DNA from: Caulobacter sp. Root655
GTDB lineage: Bacteria; Pseudomonadota; Alphaproteobacteria; Caulobacterales; Caulobacteraceae
Reading direction: 5' to 3'
Length of the DNA: 64,000 bases
NCBI RefSeq assembly: GCF_001427665.1
Contig: NZ_LMHC01000024.1
Coordinates: 310,598-374,597 of the forward strand
The notes under the pieces were generated by a model that saw only the letters and a program-made list of their open reading frames with translations, was not told where the DNA came from and did not search any database. The translations under genes and the position numbers were made by a program. Of the stretch, positions 50,792 through 60,358 are shown piece after piece; within the stretch, counting starts at the first letter, position 1, and each line of letters starts with the position of its first letter.

Positions 50792-51610
50792 TTAACGGGC
50801 GTCCGGCCGCTGGCGTTCCGGCCCCTGCCGGTCTGGAACGGCAAGGCCCAGCTTATCCAGAATCGCGCGCATGTCGTCCGGGATCGGCGCGCTGATCCGC
50901 CGCTCGCCGCCCTCGGGATGCGGGAAGACCAGGCTGGCGGCGTGCAGCATCAGGCGCGGCACGGGCGCGCCGCCCAGCATCAGCGCCCCGCCGTAGCGGC
51001 TGTCGCCGGCGATCGGCCGGCCGATCGAGGCCATGTGAACCCGCAACTGGTGCATGCGGCCGGTGTCGGGGCTCAGCTCGACCAGGGCCGCGCCCTCCCC
51101 CGCCGCCAGGGTCTTGTAGCGGCTGCGGGCGGTCTCGGCGTCCGGGTGGCCCTCCTCGCAGACCCGCATATAGGCCTCGCGACCGATCGACTCGCGGCGC
51201 AGGGGCGCGTCGATCTGGCCGCCGCGCGGATCGGGCGCGCCCGGCGTGACGATGGCTAGATAGGTCTTGCGGAACCGCTTGCCCATCAGGGCCTTGCCCA
51301 GGAAGGTCGCCGCCGGCTTGGTGCGGGCGGTAAGGATCACGCCGGAGGTGTCGCGGTCCAGGCGGTGGATCAGCCGCGGCCGCGGCCGGTCGCGTCGGGC
51401 CAGGGCCCACAGCAGGTCGTCCAGGGTATGGGCCTGGATGCGACCGCCCTGGCTGGACAGGCCCGCCGGCTTGTTGAGCACGAAGACGCTGTCGTCCTCG
51501 TGGATCACCAGCGATCGGGTGAACGCGACCTCCGCCTCGGTCAGGACGACGGGCGTGTCGGAGGCCTTGGGTTTGGGAGCCAGCGGCGGACGGCGGGGCG
51601 GACGGTTCAT
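50792..51610 (-). CDS. RluA-family pseudouridine synthase without S4 domain
   Basis: A 272-residue enzyme. The catalytic domain has HRLDRDTSG (82-90) with D85 as nucleophile, and the block RMHQLRVHM. The N-terminal 20 residues are basic and disordered, with no S4 domain. The catalytic part is clearly similar to the enzyme at 47279-48268 (VxEDxxVxxLNKPAGLxxQGG), so the two are paralogues or products of an old duplication. The start overlaps the next gene by ATGA. Confidence 0.92.
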   Translation of the reverse strand: MNRPPRRPPLAPKPKASDTPVVLTEAEVAFTRSLVIHEDDSVFVLNKPAGLSSQGGRIQAHTLDDLLWALARRDRPRPRLIHRLDRDTSGVILTARTKPAATFLGKALMGKRFRKTYLAIVTPGAPDPRGGQIDAPLRRESIGREAYMRVCEEGHPDAETARSRYKTLAAGEGAALVELSPDTGRMHQLRVHMASIGRPIAGDSRYGGALMLGGAPVPRLMLHAASLVFPHPEGGERRISAPIPDDMRAILDKLGLAVPDRQGPERQRPDAR

Positions 51611-52376
51611 GCCGGCTCTTCCTTGGGGGCGATCCACAGCGCGCGCGCGTTGAGGAACAGCCACAGCAACAGCAGTCCGGCCGGCGCCAAGGCCCAGCCG
51701 CCGCGCGAGGCCAAGCTGGTCAACAGGAATACCGCGAAGGCCAGCGGCAAGACATGGACGAGGTTGGCCATCGAGGCCCGCCAGTGCGGCGGCCGGCTGA
51801 GGACCAGCAGCGGTCCGCGCGCCCGGCGACGGGCGACCAGGGGCGTAACGACCAGCAACAGGGTGACCAGGGCGATGGGGATCATCGCCACCACCGCGCC
51901 GGCCAGCGGGATGGCGATGGCGTCCGACCACTCCGGCAGTTGCTCGCGATACATCCGATGCAGCGGATCGGCCGCCAGGCCCGCCAGGGTGGCCAACAGG
52001 GCCAGGAACGTTATGCCCAGGACGATCAGAGCGTTGCGCTGGGTCGTCAGCAACCGCGTCCCGAACCGCGCCACGAGGCCCGCGACGACGGCCGCGAAGG
52101 CCGCCAGGCTGAGGCAGCTATAGGCCAGGTCGGCGTACAGCCATTTGTGGGTGGCGTACTTGGCCTGCAGCACGCCGAACCGGGCCGTGGCCTGCTTGAA
52201 GTCGGCCAGTTGCGGTTCGCCGAAATAGAGCAGGCCGCGCAAGGCGTGCAACTCGGCGAAATAGGCCTTGGAGTCGCTGTGCCAGGGCGTGACGGCGGCC
52301 AGCCACAGCAGCAGCCCGCCCACCGCCAGCAGGATCAGGCAGAGCGCGGCGGTCACGCGGACCGCGGGTGTAAGCT

Positions 52377-52380
<4 letters not shown>
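51607..52380 (-). CDS. Polytopic membrane protein, unknown function
   Basis: A 257-residue inner-membrane protein with about seven hydrophobic segments: roughly residues 8-28, 83-105, 118-138, 155-180, 209-225, and a short C-terminal span. Between the first and second spans is a soluble loop (WHSDSKAYFAELHALRGLLYFGEPQL). I do not recognise the family. It overlaps both neighbours by four bases, so it belongs with the rluA-type gene and rarA in one operon. Confidence 0.75.
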
Positions 52381-53678
<1,298 letters not shown>

Positions 53679-53712
53679 GGGGTAGGTTTACTTAATCGTG
53701 GGAGGAACCACC

Positions 53713-54132
53713 ATGACCAACGACGGCGACCCGACCCGGGCTCCGCAATCCGGCGTCACCCCCTATCTGTCCGTGGTCGGCGGCAAGGCGGCCGTGGAGT
53801 TCTACAAACGAGCTTTCCTGGCGGAGGAAACGTTCCGCAACACTGCCGATGACGGCGAGCGGATCCTGCATTCACGGCTGATCATCAATGGCGACTGGGT
53901 GATGCTGTCGGACCATTTCGCCGAGATGGCCGGCGGCGCGGCTTTCGTCCCGCCCGCCTCGGTCACCCTGCACCTGCAGGTCGACGACGCCGACACTTGG
54001 TGGAACCGAGCGATCGAGGCCGGCGCGACCGTCCGCTTCCCGCTGGCCGACCAGTTCTGGGGCGACCGCTACGGCCAACTAGTCGATCCGTTCGGTCACA
54101 GCTGGTCGATCGCTTCGAAGATCAAGGCGTAG
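53713..54132 (+). CDS. VOC superfamily (PhnB-like glyoxalase/bleomycin resistance) protein
   Basis: A 139-residue VOC protein. Two beta-alpha-beta-beta-beta modules are visible: GVTPYLSVVGGKAAVEFYKRAF, with LHSRLIINGDWVMLSDH, and VTLHLQVDDADTWWNRAIEAGA with DRYGQLVDPFGHSWSIAS. The PhnB-like group includes proteins of unknown substrate. The ATG at 53713 has GGAGG eight bases upstream. It separates the usual rarA and Do-protease neighbours. Confidence 0.88.
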   Translation: MTNDGDPTRAPQSGVTPYLSVVGGKAAVEFYKRAFLAEETFRNTADDGERILHSRLIINGDWVMLSDHFAEMAGGAAFVPPASVTLHLQVDDADTWWNRAIEAGATVRFPLADQFWGDRYGQLVDPFGHSWSIASKIKA

Positions 54133-54138
54133 GCAAGC

Positions 54139-54561
54139 CTACTCCGCCATGCTCTCGCCGGAACCGCCGAATTCGGCCGGGAAGTCCTTCAGCTTGGGCA
54201 GGCCGTCGTGCATCGGCAGGACGGTCTGGGCGTAGTTCACGTGTACGCCCGGCGCGAAGGCCAGGGTCGGGAGCGTGGCGGCGAACACGTCCACCAGCCC
54301 CAGGGTCGGATGGTTGGTCATCAGATGCCCGCCGCACTTGGCGCAGTACTGCCGCTGGCTGAACGCGGTCTTCTGATAGGTCGCCACCTCGTCGGACCCC
54401 GAAATGATCCGCACGGCCTCGGGTTTCCACAGGCTGAAGGCGTTGACCGGCCCGCCCGACCACGAACGGCACGACTGGCAATGGCAATAGCCCATGGCCT
54501 CCGGCTCGCCGGTGACCTCCAACTGGACCGTGCCGCAAAAGCAACTTCCAACATGGGTCAT
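54139..54561 (-). CDS. GFA family protein (glutathione-dependent formaldehyde-activating-like)
   Basis: A 140-residue zinc-binding protein. Zinc ligands are arranged as CFCG (7-10), CHCQSC (27-32) and CAKC (74-77), the classical GFA pattern. The conserved WSGGPVNAFSLW block follows. Family members bind glutathione adducts, and some activate formaldehyde, but most have no proven reaction. The start at 54561 (MTHVGSCFCG) removes a basic leader that is unlike the family. Confidence 0.88.
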   Translation of the reverse strand: MTHVGSCFCGTVQLEVTGEPEAMGYCHCQSCRSWSGGPVNAFSLWKPEAVRIISGSDEVATYQKTAFSQRQYCAKCGGHLMTNHPTLGLVDVFAATLPTLAFAPGVHVNYAQTVLPMHDGLPKLKDFPAEFGGSGESMAE

Positions 54562-54662
54562 GGCGCGTTTCCTCGACCTTCGTATCGTCGGTTGGCCAGC
54601 CAGGCCACGGTACCGCTCGCGCGCCTTTCGAACAAGCGTCGCGAGCACCGAGGCGGGCTCCG

Positions 54663-56087
54663 CTACGCCCGCAGCCGCGCCGTGATCCGTTGGCCGTTGC
54701 GCTCGATCGTCACCGTCCAGGTCGAACCGCCGGCGTTGGCGACTGCCGCCAGCTCGGCGGTGGTGTTGATGGCCTTGCCGTTGACCTCGCGGACGAAGTC
54801 GCCCGGACGCAGGCCGGCGTTCAGCGCGAAGCCCTGGCCGATCTTGGTGACCAGCACGCCGCGACCGGCGAAGGCGTCGACGCCCAGATCCTGGGCCACG
54901 GCGGGCGACAGGTTGACGACGGTGGCTCCGTCGAAAGGGTTGCGCCCCTTCAGCACCCGCTCGTCGCGGGCCGGGCTTTCCGGCGCGGCCTCGGCCTTCA
55001 GCGTCAGGGTCTGTTCCTTGCCGCCGCGGTTGATCAGCACCGTGACCCGGTCGCCGACCTTGTGGGTGCCGATGGCGAAGGCGCCGCCGCCCTCGTCGTT
55101 CACCGCCTGGCCGTCGATGGTCAGGATCACGTCGCCCTCGCGGATGCCGGCCCGCTGCGCCGAGCCGCCCGGGTAGACGTCAGAGATCACCACGCCGCGC
55201 GGCGTGGCCAGGCCCAGGCCGCGGGCGATCTCGGCGGTCACGGGCTGGCCCTTCACGCCCAGCCAGGGCCGCACCACGCTGTGGCCGCCGCCCAGGGCCG
55301 TGCCGACGACCTGCCGCACCACGGCGGCCGGAATGGCGAAGCCGACGCCGCTGGACGAGCCCGAGCGCGAGATGATGAAGGTGTTCACCCCGATCAGGTC
55401 GCCGTCCATGTCGACCAGCGGACCGCCGGAATTGCCCGGATTGATCGCCGCGTCGGTCTGGATGTAGCTGCCGAACTCGGCCGCTCCGACGTCGGTGCGG
55501 GCCAGGGCCGAGACGATGCCGTTGGTCACGGTCTGGCCGACCCCGAACGGGTTGCCCAGGGCCAGCACCAGGTCGCCGACCTCCAGCTGTTCCTGGTCGT
55601 CGATGGCGATCACCGGCAGGCGCTCGCCCTTGGTGTCGATCTTCAGCACCGCCAGGTCGGAGCGCGGATCGTCCAGCAGCACCGTGGCCGGGAACTCCCG
55701 GCGGTCGGCCAGCTGGACGGTGATGTCGCTCATGTTCTCGATATTGTGGTGGTTGGTGATGATCACCCCGTCGGCACGAACGATCGCGCCAGACCCCAGC
55801 GAGCCCTGCACCTGATCGCGCGGCGCGCCGCCGCCGCCGCCCATGAAGAAGTCCCAGAACGGATCGCGCGCCTGCTGGCGCACCACGCGCCTGCTGGCGA
55901 CGTTGACGATGGCCGGAGCGGTCTTCTTCACCACCGGCGAGAACGAGGCCTTCATCGAGCCCGGGTCGCTGGGGACGCGGCGAGTCGGCTGGGCCAGGTC
56001 CGGGATCGATTGAGCCTTCGACGGCCCTTGCGGCGAACAGGCGGCCAGCACGGCCAGGGCGGGAAGCAGGACGCGATAGGATCGCAT
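54663..56087 (-). CDS. Lipid-anchored Do/HtrA serine protease
   Basis: A 474-residue envelope protease and chaperone. The signal ends with lipobox LAAC (C17), so it is a lipoprotein. The triad is H114 (ITNHHNIEN), D144 (DPRSDLAVLKI) and S220 (INPGNSGGPL). Two PDZ domains follow (about 265-355 and 385-465). The glycine-rich stretch FMGGGGGAPRDQ is in the LA loop. Related Do proteases degrade misfolded periplasmic proteins. The start at 56087 (MRSYRVLLPA) gives the proper signal. Confidence 0.94.
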   Translation of the reverse strand: MRSYRVLLPALAVLAACSPQGPSKAQSIPDLAQPTRRVPSDPGSMKASFSPVVKKTAPAIVNVASRRVVRQQARDPFWDFFMGGGGGAPRDQVQGSLGSGAIVRADGVIITNHHNIENMSDITVQLADRREFPATVLLDDPRSDLAVLKIDTKGERLPVIAIDDQEQLEVGDLVLALGNPFGVGQTVTNGIVSALARTDVGAAEFGSYIQTDAAINPGNSGGPLVDMDGDLIGVNTFIISRSGSSSGVGFAIPAAVVRQVVGTALGGGHSVVRPWLGVKGQPVTAEIARGLGLATPRGVVISDVYPGGSAQRAGIREGDVILTIDGQAVNDEGGGAFAIGTHKVGDRVTVLINRGGKEQTLTLKAEAAPESPARDERVLKGRNPFDGATVVNLSPAVAQDLGVDAFAGRGVLVTKIGQGFALNAGLRPGDFVREVNGKAINTTAELAAVANAGGSTWTVTIERNGQRITARLRA

Positions 56088-56196
56088 GGGGGTTCGCGAC
56101 TCCGTGGAAGCAGCCCGTGACATCAGCCGAGCTTTCGGGCGCATTGATGGCGGCCAAGGTTCGAGACCTTGGCCCTGGGTCTGAAGACGGAAACCC

Positions 56197-57444
56197 TCAG
56201 GCCGCCTGGGGTTCCGCCGCCAGCGGCCGGGCGACGCGCAGGGTCAGGACGGCGGCGGCCAGCACCATTGCCGAGGCGATCAGGATCGGCAGACCCGGCA
56301 GGTGCAGGGTCGCGTCGTGACGGATCGCCCAGGCGAACGGCAGCAGGTACAGCGAGGGCCCGACGATGGCGGTGATGCCCATCATCGCCGAATTGGCGCC
56401 CTGCAGCTGGCCCTGCTCCCAGGGCTCGACCCGGCGGGTCATCAGGCCCTGCAGACCCGGCTGGATCAGGCCCGAGAAGGCGAAGATCGGCAGGCCGCAC
56501 AGGTACAGCCAGCCCGTCGGCGCCAGGGCGTAGATCAGGAACCCGACGGCGCACGAGAACAGGCCGATCAGCAGCGCCCCGCGCTCGCCCACCCGCCTGA
56601 CGATCGGGCCGACCACGAAGCTCTGCAGCAGAATCCCGGCGATCCCGCTGCCCATCAGGGTCAGGCCGATCACCGCGGTCGACCAGTGATAGCGAAAGCC
56701 CATGTACAGCACGAAGACGCTGGGCAGCACGTTGTGGGACAGCTGGAACAGGAAACCCACCCCGGCCAGGCCCAGCAGGTCGGGCTTGCTCTTCAGCAGG
56801 TTCAGCGACCCCAGCGGATTGGCCTTCCTCCAGTCGAAGCGCTTGACCCGCTTCTCCGGCGGCAGGGATTCCGGCAGCACGAAGAAGCCGTACAGCCAGT
56901 TGCACAGGGCCAGGGCCGCGCAGACCAGGAACGGCAGGCGATGGTCGAAATGCCAGAGCCAGCCGCCCAGGGCCGGGCCGAAGGTGAAGCCCACCCCGAA
57001 CGCCGCGCCCATCAGGCCAAAGCCCTTGGCGCGGTCCTGCGGCGCGGTGACGTCGGCCACATAGGCCCCGGCCGTCGAGAAGCTGGCGGCGGTCATGCCG
57101 TTGAACACCCGGCCGACGAACAGCCACCAGAGGTTCGGCGCGAAGGCCATGAAGAGGAAGTCGATCCCCAGGCCGAAGATCGAGGTCAGGATCACCGGTC
57201 GGCGGCCGAACCGGTCGGACATCAGGCCCAGGATCGGCGAGCAGAAGAACTGCATCACCCCCCAGGTGGTGGCGAACAGCACCGTCCACAGCGCGGTTTC
57301 GGCCGTGTCGCCGCCGTTGAACCGCTTCATCAACTCGGGCAGCACCGGAATCATCACGCCCAGCGACAGCACGTCCAGGGTGGCGGTGACGAAGATGAAG
57401 CCCAGCGCCGCCTGGCGGTGGGTTTTGCTGATGGCCTTGGTCAT
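56197..57444 (-). CDS. MFS transporter, TetA-like
   Basis: A 415-residue protein with about 12 spans. Motif A is GLMSDRFGRRPVIL (about 70-83), matching tetracycline efflux proteins and their relatives; LGGGVVMPVLPxL-type start is ATLDVLSLGVMIPVLPELM. FAGRVFNGMTAAS-type block is FVGRVFNGMTAAS. These proteins export various drugs with proton exchange; the sequence does not show that tetracycline is a substrate. It lies alone, with a minimal palindrome and the SRPBCC operon on its upstream side. Confidence 0.9.
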   Translation of the reverse strand: MTKAISKTHRQAALGFIFVTATLDVLSLGVMIPVLPELMKRFNGGDTAETALWTVLFATTWGVMQFFCSPILGLMSDRFGRRPVILTSIFGLGIDFLFMAFAPNLWWLFVGRVFNGMTAASFSTAGAYVADVTAPQDRAKGFGLMGAAFGVGFTFGPALGGWLWHFDHRLPFLVCAALALCNWLYGFFVLPESLPPEKRVKRFDWRKANPLGSLNLLKSKPDLLGLAGVGFLFQLSHNVLPSVFVLYMGFRYHWSTAVIGLTLMGSGIAGILLQSFVVGPIVRRVGERGALLIGLFSCAVGFLIYALAPTGWLYLCGLPIFAFSGLIQPGLQGLMTRRVEPWEQGQLQGANSAMMGITAIVGPSLYLLPFAWAIRHDATLHLPGLPILIASAMVLAAAVLTLRVARPLAAEPQAA

Positions 57445-57487
57445 GACGCCTCCCCTAACTCTGTTCTTCGACGCTTTCCACCTCGGT

Positions 57488-57517
57488 CGTCATCCCCCGA
57501 CTTGTTCGGGGATGACG
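57488..57517. repeat. Small CGTCATCCCC palindrome
   Basis: CGTCATCCCCCGA...TCGGGGATGACG is a hairpin with a single-base bulge and a five-base loop, similar to the outer arms of the CATCCCGGA repeats at 15107 and 27688. It lies between the MFS gene and the SRPBCC gene, three bases after the latter's stop, and could act as a terminator for the ArsR operon. Confidence 0.65.
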
Positions 57518-57519
57518 AT

Positions 57520-58014
57520 TCAAGGGGACGGTGAAATCATCGACTGCCTGAGACTTTCCAGCAGGTCCCGCCACCACGCCCCATGCCGGTGCAGGAACAC
57601 GCCGTCCGGGAAGTGATGCCGCGCCACGTGCTCGATCGGCACCGTATCCCAGCCGCGATGCTCGACGGTGACGCGGGTTTCGTCTCCCACGGCCTCGAAC
57701 CGCACCTCGACCTCGGTGTCCATGCCGGGCGCGAAGGTCGCCTGGCGCCAGCCGAACACCAGCCGCTCGCCGGGCGTCCAGACGCGGACGGGGCCGATCT
57801 CGAAGACCTTGCCGCTGGGCAGGCGTTCCACGAGACGAACACCTTCCCCCCTGGCCTCCCCCGCCCCTTCGAACGCCAGCACGCCGGGCGAGCGCGGGGT
57901 GAACGAGAACAGGTCGTTGGGCCGCCACCAGGCGCCGATGTCGGCGGTGAAGACCTCGAACACCCGCAACGGCGCGGCCTTGATGCGCAGGGCGACCAGG
58001 ACCTTCGAACTCAA
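57520..58014 (-). CDS. SRPBCC (AHSA1-like) protein
   Basis: A 164-residue START-like fold protein. The N-terminal block LSSKVLVALRIKAAPLRVFEVFTADIGAWW and the RVWTPGERLVFGWRQ, RVTVEHRGWD blocks are of the AHSA1-like subset often found with ArsR regulators. The TTG start overlaps the ArsR stop (TTGA), with GGAGGCGGGG before it. Ligand unknown. Confidence 0.88.
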   Translation of the reverse strand: MSSKVLVALRIKAAPLRVFEVFTADIGAWWRPNDLFSFTPRSPGVLAFEGAGEARGEGVRLVERLPSGKVFEIGPVRVWTPGERLVFGWRQATFAPGMDTEVEVRFEAVGDETRVTVEHRGWDTVPIEHVARHHFPDGVFLHRHGAWWRDLLESLRQSMISPSP

Positions 58015-58337
58015 GTCCCCGCCTCCACATGGGCCTTGAGGGCCAGGAGCTGATCGCTCCACAGCGCCTCGGTCGCCTCGGCCCAGGCCTTCAGCTCGGC
58101 CATCGGGGCGGATCGCAGCGCATAGACCCGCACCCGGGCGTCGAACGGCGGATGGGTTTCCTCGACCAGCCCAGCCTGGCGCAGGGTGCGCAGGTGGCGG
58201 CTCATGGCCGGAGCCGACAGGCCGGCGGCCAGAGCCAGTTCACCGGCCCGACGCGGGCCCTGGCGCAGCAGGTCCACCGTCGCCCGCCGGTGCGGGTCGG
58301 CCAGGGCCGCCAGGGTGACGTCGAGCGAGACGCTCAT
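58011..58337 (-). CDS. ArsR-family transcriptional regulator
   Basis: A 108-residue winged-helix repressor. The recognition region is AALADPHRRATVDLLRQGPRRAGELALAAGLSAPAMSRHLRTLRQAGLVEE. The metal-binding cysteine motif of arsenic-sensing ArsR is absent, so it likely senses something else. Such ArsR-SRPBCC pairs commonly control each other. Start overlaps MmcQ stop by ATGA. A palindromic operator was not recognised in the promoter of this operon. Confidence 0.92.
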   Translation of the reverse strand: MSVSLDVTLAALADPHRRATVDLLRQGPRRAGELALAAGLSAPAMSRHLRTLRQAGLVEETHPPFDARVRVYALRSAPMAELKAWAEATEALWSDQLLALKAHVEAGT

Positions 58338-58702
58338 GATGGCGCTTGAGCGTCGGTCGGGGCGCGACCGGCGTCCAGCAGGGCGATCTGCCGCTTGTTG
58401 GCCTTCAGCCGCCAGGCCGCCTCCAGCGCGCCGCGCAGGGTGGGCTCGTCGACGGCCGCCAGCACGACCAGGGTCGCGCCCTTCAGGCCCCAGGCCCCAG
58501 GCACGGGGGCGAACATCGTCGGCTCGACCCCGACCACCATCTCTTGCTGCTCGCGGGTCAGCGACACCATGCCAAAGCCGGGGTTGGGGTAGCCCAGGGT
58601 GGCGAAGATCCGTCCGACCCGGAAATCCACCGTGCCCATGTGCGCGCTCTCGATCGCCTCGGGCAGGGCCAGGGCCAGGCGGCGGAAATCGTCCTGCGTC
58701 AT
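58334..58702 (-). CDS. MmcQ/YjbR family protein
   Basis: A 122-residue protein of the MmcQ/YjbR double-wing family. The N-terminal FRRLALALPEAIESAHMGTVDFRVGRIFATLG is the signature (LPxxxExxHxxxxxFRV). Family members bind DNA in some reports, but most have no known function. Its start is seven bases after the VOC gene stop and it overlaps the ArsR start by ATGA. Confidence 0.87.
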   Translation of the reverse strand: MTQDDFRRLALALPEAIESAHMGTVDFRVGRIFATLGYPNPGFGMVSLTREQQEMVVGVEPTMFAPVPGAWGLKGATLVVLAAVDEPTLRGALEAAWRLKANKRQIALLDAGRAPTDAQAPS

Positions 58703-58709
58703 GGGCGGG

Positions 58710-59159
58710 TCACATCCAGCCTTGGATCTTCAAGCCCGACGCCGCCTCGGCCTCCTCGCGGCTCACCGCCTTGACCGCCGCGCCCACGGTCCAGAAGTGG
58801 CCCTCCAGGTCGCGGCAGCGGTACGTACGGTCGCCATAGAACTGGTCGGCCGGCTCCATCAGGATCTCGGCCCCCGCCGCGCGGGCACGCTGGCAATGGG
58901 CGTCGACATCGCCTTCGACCTTGATGTGCACGGTCTGGGTGTTGAGGCCGTCGATCGAGGCCGGGCTGCGGTGCTGATCGGTCCATTCCGTGCCGATCAT
59001 CACCAGGCTGTCGCCGAACTTCATCTCCGAATGGGCCAGGTTGCCGTCGGCGTCTTCGATCAGCATCACCAGTTCGAAGTCGAACGCCGCCTCCAGCCAT
59101 TTCAGCGCCGCCTTGGGGTCGCGATAGCAGAGGGCCGAGGTCAGGGAAGCGCGGGCCAT
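58710..59159 (-). CDS. VOC superfamily protein (glyoxalase-like)
   Basis: A 149-residue VOC protein with two modules: LTSALCYRDPKAALKWLEAAFDFELVM and TVHIKVEGDVDAHCQRARAAGAEILMEPADQFYGDRTYRCRDLEGHFWTVG. Metal-coordinating H/E sites are consistent with the family. It opens a four-gene leftward operon VOC-MmcQ-ArsR-SRPBCC. Upstream, within 91 bases, is the large palindrome upstream of the divergent DUF1348 gene. Confidence 0.88.
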   Translation of the reverse strand: MARASLTSALCYRDPKAALKWLEAAFDFELVMLIEDADGNLAHSEMKFGDSLVMIGTEWTDQHRSPASIDGLNTQTVHIKVEGDVDAHCQRARAAGAEILMEPADQFYGDRTYRCRDLEGHFWTVGAAVKAVSREEAEAASGLKIQGWM

Positions 59160-59249
59160 GGCGAAGCTCCATTTGCAGTTTGGCGAAATATTTAACGCAT
59201 ATCGAAACTAAAATCGCAAGCCTTGAGGATTGACGCCGAACTTCAACGA

Positions 59250-59285
59250 CTGTACCGATCAGTACAATTGTACCAATCGGTACAG
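59250..59285. promoter_or_regulatory. 36-bp palindromic operator, probably for the TetR-family regulator
   Basis: Outer arms CTGTACCGAT (59250-59259) and ATCGGTACAG (59276-59285) are perfect reverse complements. The centre GTACAATTGTAC (59262-59273) is itself a perfect palindrome, all sharing one dyad axis, so 32 of 36 bases are paired. It lies 20 bases before the DUF1348 start and 90 bases before the divergent VOC start. The tandem GTAC half-sites fit two TetR dimers. Confidence 0.8.
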
Positions 59286-59304
59286 ACGAGCAGGAAACCG
59301 ACCG

Positions 59305-59775
59305 ATGTCCGCCATCCGCCCCCCGCTTCCGCCGTTCACCCACCAGACCGCCGTCGCCAAGGTCCAGGCCGCCGAGGACGGCTGGAACAGCCGCGACGCC
59401 GCCAAGGTGGCCCTGGCCTATTCGGAAGACACCTCCTGGCGCAATCGCGCCGAGTTCGCGCAAGGCCGCGCGGCCGCCCAGGCCCTGCTGGCGCGCAAGT
59501 GGGACAAGGAGCTGGATTACCGGCTGATCAAGGAGCTTTGGGCCTTCACCGGCAATCGCATCTCGGTCCGCTTCCGCTATGAATATCGCGACGACTCCAA
59601 CCGGTGGCACGTGGCCTACGGGAACGAGCAGTGGGAGTTCGAGGCCGATGGCCTGATGAGGCGGCGCGAGGCCAGTATCAACGAACGCCCGATCGACGAG
59701 AGCGAGCGCCGGTTCTTCTGGCCGCTCGGACCGCGCCCGGCCGACCATCCGGGCCTGACCGAAATGGGGTTGTGA
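59305..59775 (+). CDS. DUF1348 (NTF2/SnoaL-like) protein
   Basis: A 156-residue cone-fold protein matching DUF1348. The signature blocks AVAKVQAAEDGWNSRDAAKVALAYSEDTSWRNRAEF and WDKELDYRLIKELWAFTGNRISVRFRYEYRDDSNRW are well preserved. The family is often next to TetR regulators and its substrate is unknown. The ATG at 59305 has AGGAAACC upstream and lies just after the palindromic operator. It is followed by the TetR gene after four bases, so it is likely autoregulated with it. Confidence 0.93.
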   Translation: MSAIRPPLPPFTHQTAVAKVQAAEDGWNSRDAAKVALAYSEDTSWRNRAEFAQGRAAAQALLARKWDKELDYRLIKELWAFTGNRISVRFRYEYRDDSNRWHVAYGNEQWEFEADGLMRRREASINERPIDESERRFFWPLGPRPADHPGLTEMGL

Positions 59776-59779
59776 CCGC

Positions 59780-60358
59780 GTGGGCAGGACTGTCGGAGGC
59801 AAGGGCGCCAGCGAACGCGCGCAAGTGGTTCCGTTGTTGGCGGAGGCCTTCCGCGAGAACGGGTTCGAGGGCGCCAGCCTGTCGGTGATCGGCCAGCGCA
59901 CGGGCCTGGGCAAGGGCAGCCTCTATCACTTCTTCCCCGGCGGGAAGGAAGAGATGGGGGCCGCCGTCCTGGCCCAGATCGACGGCTGGTTCGAGACCGA
60001 GGTGTTCGCGCCGCTGCGCGGGCCCGGCGACCCGCGCGCGGCGATCGGGGCGATGCGCGCCGCCGTCGACACCTATTTCCGCTCCGGCCGCCGTGTCTGC
60101 CTGGTCGGGGCCTTCGCGCTCGACAATGTCCGCGAGCGCTTTCCAGGCCAGGTCCGCGACTATTTCGCCGCCTGGCGCGACGCCCTGGCCGCGACGCTGG
60201 AACGCGGCGGCGTGGCGGCGCCCGAAGCGCGGGACGCGGCCGAGGACGCCCTGATCCAGGTCCAGGGCGCGCTGGTGCTGTGCCGGGCCCTGGACGACCC
60301 GGAGGTCTTCGCGGCGGCCCTGGCGCGCATGGAGCGGCGGCTGCTGGCCCTGCTCTAA
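59780..60358 (+). CDS. TetR-family transcriptional regulator
   Basis: A 192-residue regulator. The HTH is GASLSVIGQRTGLGKGSLYHFFPGGKEEM (about 31-59), followed by a C-terminal ligand domain with the family block FRSGRRVCLVGAFALDNVRERFPGQVRDYF. It resembles the YxaF/LmrA-like subset, with cysteine C113 in the ligand domain that could sense a reactive compound. Start is GTG, four bases after the DUF1348 stop. It is the likely binder of the 36-bp palindrome at 59250. Confidence 0.93.
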   Translation: MGRTVGGKGASERAQVVPLLAEAFRENGFEGASLSVIGQRTGLGKGSLYHFFPGGKEEMGAAVLAQIDGWFETEVFAPLRGPGDPRAAIGAMRAAVDTYFRSGRRVCLVGAFALDNVRERFPGQVRDYFAAWRDALAATLERGGVAAPEARDAAEDALIQVQGALVLCRALDDPEVFAAALARMERRLLALL

